A DNA stretch of 6,445 bases from NCBI GenBank assembly GCA_963579025.1, contig CAUZFZ010000295.1, positions 1 through 6,445 on the forward strand, in the 5' to 3' direction. The position numbers and the translations under genes were made by a program. The notes beneath the pieces are model-generated. The model ran no database searches. It was not told the origin of the DNA and saw only the letters and a list, made by a program, of their open reading frames with translations. Of this stretch, positions 1 to 4,694 are shown one piece after another. Source of the stretch: CAUZFZ01 sp963579025 (lineage in GTDB: Bacteria; Planctomycetota; Planctomycetia; Planctomycetales; Planctomycetaceae). How positions within the stretch are numbered: the first letter of the stretch is position 1; the number at the start of each line of letters is the position of its first letter.

Positions 1-1
1 G

Positions 2-118
2 CAGAGTCCTGCCGAGCGTTTAAACAAATACCGCTACCACAACGACTGGCTGCAGAACCTGCTCATTTCCGCTTCCTGCGGCGGATACCGATACAAACAA
101 TCACCCCAGAATCCGTGA
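2..118 (+). CDS. C-terminal end of an unidentified protein (partial)
   Basis: A reading frame is open from the window edge (first complete codon at position 2) to a TGA at 116-118, giving 38 residues. They are rich in aromatic and polar residues (NKYRYHNDWLQNLLI, then GGYRYK). That composition looks like a real C-terminus rather than random translation, but I do not recognise the family and 38 open codons are not proof. It runs toward the signal-peptide stub on the opposite strand and ends three bases from that stub's stop. The gene itself lies outside the window. Confidence 0.3.
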   Translation, partial: QSPAERLNKYRYHNDWLQNLLISASCGGYRYKQSPQNP

Positions 119-121
119 CGG

Positions 122-247
122 TCAGAGAATAAGAATCGCATCGTCCGTCGCGACTTGTCTTGTCTCTTCCTGTCCCATGCTCACAGTACCAATCAGAAGG
201 GCGAGACAAATTGCAGCCGCTGCCCACGTTGAGTGGTTCGATTTCAT
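122..247 (-). CDS. Short secreted protein or truncated signal-peptide stub (41 aa)
   Basis: Reading leftward from an ATG at 247, the frame encodes MKSNHSTW followed by a hydrophobic run (AAAAICLALLIGTVSMG) and then QEETRQV, stopping at TGA (124-122). This is a textbook Sec signal peptide: basic N-terminus, hydrophobic core, small residues before a probable cleavage near residue 24-25. The start is preceded by GAGGT four bases upstream, a plausible ribosome binding site. Only about 16 residues would remain after cleavage, so it is either a very small exported peptide or, more likely, the 5' end of a secreted-protein gene whose remainder was lost. No convincing continuation is visible in the other two frames. 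It is divergent from the zinc-ribbon gene at 363. Confidence 0.35.
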   Translation of the reverse strand: MKSNHSTWAAAAICLALLIGTVSMGQEETRQVATDDAILIL

Positions 248-293
248 CAGTACCTCGCATCGGCGTAGCCGTCAGGAGTTGATCGATATCGGA

Positions 294-299
294 TATACT
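294..299 (+). promoter_or_regulatory. Possible -10 element for the zinc-ribbon gene
   Basis: TATACT lies 64 bases upstream of the ATG at 363, immediately after the palindrome CGATATCG (284-291). No good -35 hexamer is found 16-18 bases upstream, so this rests on one hexamer in the only intergenic stretch that could serve this gene. Confidence 0.2.
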
Positions 300-362
300 T
301 GCGTGAGCGTATCAAAATGGGCTGCAGGCCGGTTAATGATTTAGGAGAAAAGGAGACGAAAC

Positions 363-878
363 ATGGGCGGACCCGGCTCAGGAACATGGACCAGAATCGA
401 TGCGAAAACGACGTGCAATGACTGTCTCGAAATCAGCGTCGTCAGTCTGGCTCGGAAACGAATGCTGGAGCCAGGAACTGTCAGCACAATCTCCTGGTCG
501 AGCCCTTTGCGTGGAGAAAACTACGCTTCGATCGGTTTGCGGGTGACGTCCGACGAAATCAATCGAGTGTTGCGGCTCGACTATCGATACGACTCGGAGG
601 ACACCGCCATTCCGATATGGCTGCAGAAAACCCATCCGCACTTCGGTGGCGTCCGCTGGTGGCTGACCTGCCCGCTGATCACGGATGGCGTGCCGTGCAA
701 TCGACGGGTCGGCAAACTGTACTTGAGGGGTCGATATTTCGGCTGTCGACACTGCCATGATCTGACCTATGACTCCTGCCAGGAGTCGCACACCCGGTAT
801 GCTGAGCACTTCCGGAAACTCAGGGGACGTAATCGTCTCAACGAGTATCTGCGATCAATTGGAGCCGGGATCGATTAG
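363..878 (+). CDS. MGGPGSG-family zinc-ribbon protein, function unknown
   Basis: A 171-residue protein starts MGGPGSGTW, the conserved opening of a family of short hypothetical proteins common in accessory regions of planctomycetes and some proteobacteria. The ATG at 363 follows GGAG with a seven-base gap, so the start is secure. After the N-terminal segment (residues 1-45, including the 'DCLEISV...L..G' block) comes a beta-rich middle (about 54-100) ending THPHFGGVRWW. A Cys4 zinc site follows: C103, C112, C128 and C131, the last two as CRHC, followed by the family-typical 'LTYDS' and a basic C-terminal tail. The cysteine arrangement predicts a structural zinc ribbon, perhaps binding nucleic acid; no catalytic residues are evident and no molecular function is known to me. 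The tail may be slightly shorter than in relatives. A decayed HTH gene follows 12 bases downstream on the same strand. Confidence 0.75.
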   Translation: MGGPGSGTWTRIDAKTTCNDCLEISVVSLARKRMLEPGTVSTISWSSPLRGENYASIGLRVTSDEINRVLRLDYRYDSEDTAIPIWLQKTHPHFGGVRWWLTCPLITDGVPCNRRVGKLYLRGRYFGCRHCHDLTYDSCQESHTRYAEHFRKLRGRNRLNEYLRSIGAGID

Positions 879-890
879 CTGAGAATAGAG

Positions 891-1092
891 ATGTCCGCCG
901 CTCATCATTCATTACCTGCCCACCTGCAACTCAGGTTCGGCCGGTACGAAACGCCAGCGTTTGAATACGGCGACATCGTGTTCTGTGAGCGATTTGGCGA
1001 CGTTCGAATTACCGGGATTACTGATGCCGGAATTGCGTGGCCTGTCATCCGTTGTCCTGTTTGGCGATCTTGCTGGAACTTCGTGGTCATAA
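891..1092 (+). pseudogene. Decayed remnant of a planctomycete small HTH protein
   Basis: From the ATG at 891 one frame gives residues ending ETPAFEYGDIVFCERF and then GDVRITGITDAGIAWPV. This matches the N-terminal beta module of a small planctomycete family that usually continues with an 'R.LVLYGDLARAVRRES' segment and a helix-turn-helix that ends near a W.K motif. Here the match stops at about 1045 and resumes in the next frame as SSVVLFGDLAG, ending at TAA 1090-1092. An indel therefore joins two pieces of one domain, and the helix-turn-helix half is missing. The open frame that runs on to 1202 overlaps the HNH gene antisense and has no family-like sequence, so I do not count it. The break lies about 12 bases from the convergent HNH gene, suggesting that insertion of that gene removed the rest. 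Family recognition is from memory of conserved residues. Confidence 0.5.
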
Positions 1093-1103
1093 CTCGGTTG
1101 GCG

Positions 1104-2069
1104 TTACTTCTGAAAGACGACGGTCCTGTGATATTCCAGATACTTCATCGACTCCCGTGGTGGCGGACCGGAAAGTGCCACGTCAGTGAGGTTCAAAAGT
1201 GAGCGTTCGGATTCCGGTATCTGCCTTGATAACAGCACACTACCGTCATCGGTGAACGAAATGAGTCCGGCGTCAAACAGAGCATCTAGAGTTGCAGTCA
1301 ACGGTAACCCATTGAATGGATCGAGCCGCTCGTTCGAATCAGAGACTCGCCACGGTTTGATGTGCGAAGCTCGAATAACTTCGGACATTTGTGCCCCAGA
1401 GACAGCACATGCATTCTTCCAGTTACCCAGCACCTGGTGGCGAAAAAGTCCCTGACCGATTCGGGCATTAACCAGTGTCTCTCTGGTTGTGACCTCAATT
1501 GCCTGACTGAATATCGCCTGTAAGTCATCAGCCAGTATCTTTTCACTCGTTCCGGGGCGTGAGGCGTCAGGGTTTTGATGTACGGGCCAGATATCCGAGA
1601 GCCGTTTTTTGTTTCTAGATTCCTGTACAGAGTCGCGATCGCCCGAAGCGAATGACGACGTCAGGACCTTGTCTGTTGCGTCAGAGAATGAATCCCAGAG
1701 AGCCAGTTCAGCGATAACGTCAGAAATAGAATCAAGGGAGTCAGAATGTGCCCACAACAACTGGGCGTCCGAATTCTTCGTTGATTTGACGGGGCGAAAT
1801 TCGAAGTTCTCAACGGTTGTTCTGTCGTGATCAACGAGCAGCCAAATCCCTTTGTCGTTGCCTGATCTCACAATCGCTGCAAGGAAGATTCCGCCAACGA
1901 CAAGACTTGCCGTTTGCGAGTGCGTACCGAACCAAGCTCGGTCCGGGCATCGGGTACGACTGAAGGCGAGTTCAAAGAACTTTACGACATCATCACCTAG
2001 ATCCCGTTCGCTCGCTCTGCTGTGTTGAATGAAGTCACGAAGTTCGTTCCGCCAAGTTTCGCTGATCAT
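1104..2069 (-). CDS. HNH endonuclease (HNH_2-type C-terminal domain)
   Basis: The 321-residue protein carries a C-terminal HNH nuclease module at about residues 205-315. Visible elements are CAVSG (C221), the ASHIKPW block with H236, N253 in PFNGL, and LDALFDAGLISF. This is the layout of the HNH_2 family (CA.TG, SHIKPW, N..LL....D.LFD.GLI.F), which occurs in restriction-like and other DNA-cutting proteins. The third position of the triad is not a clear histidine (TATLDALFD), a variation I believe is tolerated in the family. Residues 1-195 form an unrecognised N-terminal region with a mixed beta/alpha character and a polar linker around 140-175; it may recognise DNA or modified bases. The ATG at 2069 is preceded by AGAAGG five bases upstream. 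There is no methyltransferase beside it, so if it restricts DNA it acts alone, for example on modified DNA. It is convergent with the decayed HTH gene. Confidence 0.8.
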   Translation of the reverse strand: MISETWRNELRDFIQHSRASERDLGDDVVKFFELAFSRTRCPDRAWFGTHSQTASLVVGGIFLAAIVRSGNDKGIWLLVDHDRTTVENFEFRPVKSTKNSDAQLLWAHSDSLDSISDVIAELALWDSFSDATDKVLTSSFASGDRDSVQESRNKKRLSDIWPVHQNPDASRPGTSEKILADDLQAIFSQAIEVTTRETLVNARIGQGLFRHQVLGNWKNACAVSGAQMSEVIRASHIKPWRVSDSNERLDPFNGLPLTATLDALFDAGLISFTDDGSVLLSRQIPESERSLLNLTDVALSGPPPRESMKYLEYHRTVVFQK

Positions 2070-2333
2070 GGTGCCTTCTCATTGTCATACGATACAGGCA
2101 ACGGGATTGTCGATTTCCGGGAAAACCGAAACAGCCACCCCACCAAAACACAGACTGTCCCGGTTCTCGGTTCCGAATGGTGGGCAGGCTATCGAATGGC
2201 GTGATTCACGTGCGAGTCATGAGACCGGGACAGACCATACCCCGGCTACCCTGGAGTGATCTGTTGAGTGGCACGAAGAGCCAGTGGCAGTCACCCTGAC
2301 TACCCTGAAACGGGTGATTCCGATTGCGAAGAC

Positions 2334-2355
2334 TGCAACGAACGCTATAGTTGCA
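2334..2355. repeat. Perfect 6-bp inverted repeat TGCAAC/GTTGCA, 10-base spacer
   Basis: TGCAAC at 2334-2339 and GTTGCA at 2350-2355 are perfect inverse complements. It lacks a following T-run, so it is not a terminator for either strand. Its position about 70 bases from the tRNA half allows a role as a recombinase arm site, but that is inference only. Confidence 0.4.
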
Positions 2356-2361
2356 AACGTC

Positions 2362-2388
2362 CTAACCCGATAACTGTATTGCGGTTAG
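2362..2388. repeat. Perfect 6-bp inverted repeat CTAACC/GGTTAG, 15-base spacer
   Basis: CTAACC at 2362-2367 and GGTTAG at 2383-2388 are perfect inverse complements. The right arm lies inside GCGGTTAG (2381-2388), which also resembles the 5' acceptor end of the tRNA whose 3' half follows. It could therefore be a leftover of a disrupted tRNA or a coincidental repeat. Confidence 0.35.
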
Positions 2389-2426
2389 TAGAAACGCGAG
2401 TCGGCTTGGCACTGCAGACGCTGGTT

Positions 2427-2468
2427 CTCACACGGTGGAAGTCACTGGTTCGAATCCAGTACCGCCCA
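2427..2468 (+). tRNA. 3' half of a tRNA-Val (CAC), attachment-site-like fragment
   Basis: From the anticodon loop onward the sequence reads as a tRNA: loop CTCACAC with T33 and anticodon CAC (2429-2431), 3' anticodon strand GGTGG, variable loop AAGTC, a perfect five-pair T stem ACTGG/CCAGT around TTCGAAT, then acceptor strand ACCGCCC and discriminator A (2468), with no encoded CCA. The AGTC-ACTGG-TTCGAAT-CCAGT block is characteristic of valine tRNAs. The 5' half fails: the bases before the loop (TGGTT) cannot form Watson-Crick pairs with GGTGG, and no D arm or 7-bp acceptor partner is at the right distance. Identity starting at the anticodon loop and running to the 3' end is what integration by a tyrosine recombinase leaves at the far end of an element. 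A tRNA broken by a small insertion is the alternative, since GCGGTTAG at 2381 could be its original 5' end. Confidence 0.6.
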
Positions 2469-2474
2469 GATTTG

Positions 2475-2510
2475 AACGGTCGCATGTTCCCGCATGCGGC
2501 CGTTTTTCTT
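2475..2510 (+). terminator. Rho-independent terminator after the tRNA half
   Basis: A 12-bp stem pairs AACGGTCGCATG (2475-2486) with CATGCGGCCGTT (2493-2504), with one G-T pair, around a six-base loop, followed by a T-rich tract (2503-2510). It begins seven bases after the tRNA 3' end, so it is probably the original terminator of the valine tRNA gene. This supports the view that sequence to the right is the native chromosome. The tract lies on the + strand side only, so it does not serve the antitoxin gene converging from the right. Confidence 0.8.
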
Positions 2511-2538
2511 TGTCTGGAACCGAGACGACCGGAGAAAA

Positions 2539-3138
2539 CTACGTTGCCGCGCGTTCCCCCGGTCGCTTGCGGCGCGCCCGTTGACGGGCCGGCTGCGCGG
2601 GATCGGCTGCAGGTTCATTCTCAACATCGGCGTCGAGCTGGATACTGATCAGTGGACGATCCGGCAGAGTCTTTGCAGCGTCGTTCAACAGGTTCACCAG
2701 GTTGAAGAATGTCTCGCCGAAGAACTCTGTGAAACCATCTGCAATCCGGTCATCGTCCGTCGCCATTGACGTGAGGCTCTGCAGCTCGCGATGGATGCAG
2801 AGCACGTACGCTTTCACCCGATCCACCGGACGGGAACCGAGTCGGTGGCCGATGATTTCAAACTCATGTCCCGTCGCCTCGCCGTAGGCCGCGAGTTCTT
2901 CCAGCTTCAGGTCACCATCCGTGCCGCGTTCCAGTTTCGACACGCGAGACTGTGAACAGCCGAGTCGCTCGGCAATGTCTCCCTGAGAAACGCCTTTGGC
3001 GATTCGTTTTGCCATAAGTGATCGAAGGATGGCTCCCTGTCGCAAATGTTCTTCCAATTCTTCGACAAAATCCGCGTCCGCAATGTCCCGAATCAGATCG
3101 ACGACATTTGTAATGGGCTTGTCCCGTGTCTTACTCAT
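2539..3138 (-). CDS. HigA-like XRE-family antitoxin with long C-terminal extension
   Basis: The 199-residue protein starts at ATG 3138 (MSKTRDKPIT); an upstream in-frame start would lie deep inside the toxin gene. Residues about 36-95 form an XRE/Cro-type helix-turn-helix: the SQGDIAERLGCSQSRVSKLE segment is the recognition unit, followed by the LKLEELAAYGEATGHEFEI block typical of HigA-like antitoxins. The remaining ~100 residues are an unusual extension: a helical, acidic middle and a basic, low-complexity Pro/Ala/Arg tail that may be disordered. By family it should bind the toxin and repress the shared promoter. Its start overlaps the toxin stop by eight bases (ATGAGTAA), implying translational coupling and the toxin-first order of higBA. 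It is intact although its toxin gene is frameshifted. Confidence 0.75.
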   Translation of the reverse strand: MSKTRDKPITNVVDLIRDIADADFVEELEEHLRQGAILRSLMAKRIAKGVSQGDIAERLGCSQSRVSKLERGTDGDLKLEELAAYGEATGHEFEIIGHRLGSRPVDRVKAYVLCIHRELQSLTSMATDDDRIADGFTEFFGETFFNLVNLLNDAAKTLPDRPLISIQLDADVENEPAADPAQPARQRARRKRPGERAAT

Positions 3139-3512
3139 TGTCTTCTCGTTTCTCGTGATTGGCTTTGATGTCCCGAACAAATTCGTGGACTTCGTTTACG
3201 TCCCGCTGCTGTGACGATTTATCGCCGATCAGGATGACGTACAGCACCCGGTCGACTTCGTCGGGATACAGATAGACCCGGACTTCCTTGTTGGTCTGGC
3301 GTCGCCCTGACTGGTCGACCGCGTAGGCTCCTTCACCTTGCGTTGTGGACGAACCCGAACGAACTGATTTGTGTCGGTTTCGCGTCTTCAGCCAGCGACT
3401 GCAGGTACTGCGCGACGTTGTCCACAGCATTGACGCATTCGTTCCCGTGCTTCTTGCTCAGCTTCTTGAACGTGCTGGCGAAACGCGGTGTCCGCTCCAA
3501 CATCCATGCCAT
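3131..3512 (-). pseudogene. HigB/RelE-like toxin, frameshifted
   Basis: Two adjoining frames together make one toxin of the RelE/ParE superfamily, about 126 residues. The first part starts at ATG 3512 with MAWMLERTPRFASTFKKLSK and runs to FGFVHN, then meets a TGA at 3335-3333. The second part, shifted by one base, carries GEGAYAVDQSG, the strand EVRVYLYPDEVDRVLYVILIG and DKSSQQRDVNEVHEFV, and stops at 3131 inside the antitoxin start. The order (helical N-terminus, 'AIDQ'-like block, R.Y.YP strand, IGDK.SQ..D) matches HigB-like ribosome-dependent mRNA interferases I know from planctomycetes. The shift needs one base skipped somewhere in 3336-3350. As read, no full toxin is made. A sequencing error, a genuine inactivating insertion, or +1 frameshifting at AGG-TGA are all possible, the last being least likely. 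The MAW start is preferred over an upstream ATG at 3554 by family resemblance. Confidence 0.65.
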
Positions 3513-3553
3513 GACATACGCTACAGAGTCATGGTATCGCGAACGTGTTGCCA

Positions 3554-3583
3554 ATTAATACGGTTTTTTATTCCCCAGAGGAA
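3554..3583 (-). promoter_or_regulatory. Possible promoter of the toxin-antitoxin operon
   Basis: On the minus strand, TATTAA (3560-3555) is a fair -10 hexamer about 40 bases before the toxin ATG at 3512. With 17-base spacing the -35 would be TTCCTC (3583-3578), a weak match. The spacer and -35 are covered by the dyad at 3569-3585, consistent with a repressor-controlled promoter. Confidence 0.35.
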
Positions 3584-3585
3584 TA
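3569..3585. promoter_or_regulatory. 17-bp dyad, candidate antitoxin operator
   Basis: TATTCC (3569-3574) and GGAATA (3580-3585) form a perfect inverted repeat with a five-base spacer. It overlaps the expected -35 region of the toxin-antitoxin operon. HigA-type antitoxins bind such short dyads to repress their own operon, so this is the natural operator candidate. No second copy was noticed in the window. Confidence 0.45.
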
Positions 3586-3632
3586 CAATCGTCCGAATTG
3601 CGGGTTCAGGAAGCCTGAGACATTCTGACAGA

Positions 3633-3848
3633 TCAGGACGATTTTTCCTGTTCCGCGGCGCGGGCGAGGTTCAGGTCCAGCAGCTTTGCCAACAGGTCAT
3701 CGTTGCTGATTTCGGGATCCCAGCCGCAGGCGGCGAAGACGGCTTCGTCCAGTTTGCGGTGTGCCAGGTCGAGCCAGGTGGGACGCTCGTTGTAGAGGAT
3801 GGTCAGCGGCCTCTCTGGCACCTGATCGCCTCTGTGCCAAAAAGCCAC
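3633..3848 (-). pseudogene. C-terminal stub of a type IIL (MmeI-like) DNA methyltransferase/restriction protein
   Basis: The frame encodes LYNERPTWLDLAHRKLDEAV, then a Gly-Trp element and NDDLLAKLLDLNLARA. This is the conserved C-terminal tail of large class I SAM-dependent DNA methyltransferases of the MmeI/type IIL group (usually 'TLTNLYN.RP.WL..AH..LD.AV..AYGW....D.E.L..LL.LN'). Those proteins are around 900 residues or more; here at most 71 remain. The only start is a GTG at 3848, and upstream in frame a TAG occurs within about 20 bases, so the methyltransferase core, catalytic motifs and any nuclease domain are gone. The missing part would lie to the right, where the unrelated + strand cassette now begins at 3990, suggesting that arrival of the cassette deleted the gene. 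Confidence 0.6.
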
Positions 3849-3906
3849 AGAACAATGAAGCGTGAGCTATAATTTCGCATCGAACCGTTTGGAATCGCGT
3901 TCCGTC

Positions 3907-3936
3907 TTGGATATCGTCTTCCACGAGGTGTATGCT
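3907..3936 (+). promoter_or_regulatory. Candidate promoter of the three-gene cassette
   Basis: TTGGAT (3907-3912) and TATGCT (3931-3936) are sigma-70-like hexamers with an 18-base spacer, 54 bases before the ATG at 3990. They are the best pair in the 140-base gap upstream of the cassette. No repressor site is evident. Confidence 0.3.
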
Positions 3937-3989
3937 CCGTTCCGCGCAACCTCTCAGCAGCTCTGACGTTCCGCCGCCGAAAGACCCCC

Positions 3990-4694
3990 ATGCCTACGCA
4001 GTTTCGGATTCCACACGACCAGTTAAGTGACTTGGCACGGATTCGTGACCTCGGGTCCGCAGTGCTTCAGGACGTCGTCGACCACCTTTCCGGCGTCGAG
4101 CGATTTCCGTTGAGTCCGTCTGAGCTTCGTCGGCTCGTTGCCAGCGTACTCGACGGAGATCCGGAACTGGCAGACTCAATTGTTCGTCCATTGCTCGCAC
4201 TGAACCATCTTGTGCGAAACCGTTCGACTGACGTTGACAGCGTCATTGAAGGCCTGAGTCAGGCGGTCGATAGACTGGAGCAATGGACGCCTGAGCAAAA
4301 GGGATCATGGCACGCAATCGAGTCGCCCCTTCGCGCGTTATTCCTCTGTGACGCGGTCAGGATGGTCTCCAAGGCAACAGAATTATCGTATGACTACGCG
4401 AATCTGTTTCAGGGAGCGCGCATATTTACCGACGTTCGCCCTGTCTTCAACGACGAAGAAGAAGACAAGTTGGACATTGATGCGGCGGTTATTTCGTACA
4501 CTCTCCGATTACATTTCGACAATCGGGACGGAAATCACAGTCTCAGCATTGCTTTAGACGAAGACGACATTCGCACGATTCAGAAACAGTGTGATCGTGC
4601 ATTGCGAAAGTCGCAGGTAACACGACGGCGCGTCTGCCAGGCGGCGAATATTCCCTCTGTGATCTTCGGAGAAAAGACTGATGACACAGATTGA
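3990..4694 (+). CDS. Unidentified cassette protein 1: helical N-terminus with beta/alpha C-terminal domain
   Basis: The 234-residue protein matches no named family that I know with confidence. Residues 10-135 are mostly predicted helix (leucine-rich, with LSDLARIRDL at the start). Residues 140-205 follow a strand-strand-strand-helix pattern: ARIFTDVRPVF, an acidic loop, AVISYTLRLHF, a hairpin, HSLSIALDEDDIRTI and a long helix. I recall related short hypothetical proteins with the 'ARI.TD.RPVF' and 'ALDE.DI..L' blocks in other bacteria. The shape recalls the helical-plus-COMM layout of eukaryotic COMMD proteins, but this is only resemblance. No signal peptide, membrane segment or catalytic motif is seen, so it is probably a cytosolic partner or sensor. 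The start has only a weak ribosome site (GAAAG before CCCCC). Its end overlaps the next gene by 14 bases. Confidence 0.75.
   Translation: MPTQFRIPHDQLSDLARIRDLGSAVLQDVVDHLSGVERFPLSPSELRRLVASVLDGDPELADSIVRPLLALNHLVRNRSTDVDSVIEGLSQAVDRLEQWTPEQKGSWHAIESPLRALFLCDAVRMVSKATELSYDYANLFQGARIFTDVRPVFNDEEEDKLDIDAAVISYTLRLHFDNRDGNHSLSIALDEDDIRTIQKQCDRALRKSQVTRRRVCQAANIPSVIFGEKTDDTD

Larger units (their letters stand above)
2070..2426. other. Gene-poor stretch with inverted repeats, upstream of the HNH gene and left of the tRNA half
   Basis: No credible gene is seen on either strand; the short open frames here have no family-like sequence. It must hold the promoter of the minus-strand HNH gene. Two inverted repeats lie at its right end: TGCAAC/GTTGCA (2334-2355) and CTAACC/GGTTAG (2362-2388). 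A short direct repeat, CTACCCTG, occurs near 2244 and again near 2300. If the tRNA half at 2427 is an attachment site, this stretch is the right end of the integrated element. Confidence 0.5.

Noticed and set aside
378..809. A 143-codon minus-strand open frame opposite the zinc-ribbon gene
   Set aside because: The + strand product has the conserved MGGPGSG start and Cys4 motif; the minus frame shows nothing recognisable.
2362..2388. Integron attC-like site (CTAAC...GTTAG)
   Set aside because: The core triplets AAC/GTT fit, but the spacer is only 15 bases, there are no inner L boxes, and the RYYYAAC/GTTRRRY consensus is not met.
2421..2438. Reading the anticodon as CTC (tRNA-Glu)
   Set aside because: It would leave a seven-base variable loop and a mismatched stem; the CAC reading gives correct spacing to the T arm and the valine-typical 3' half.
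2268..2648. A 126-codon + strand open frame running through the tRNA half and terminator
   Set aside because: It crosses structured RNA and a strong terminator and overlaps the antitoxin C-terminus; no family features.
3606..3618. Inverted repeat TCAGG-aag-CCTGA as terminator of the methyltransferase stub
   Set aside because: The stem is only five pairs and no T-run follows on the minus strand.
3345..3872. A 175-codon + strand open frame across the toxin and methyltransferase stub
   Set aside because: Its translation has no family-like pattern, while the minus strand shows clear toxin and methyltransferase sequence; it is an antisense shadow.
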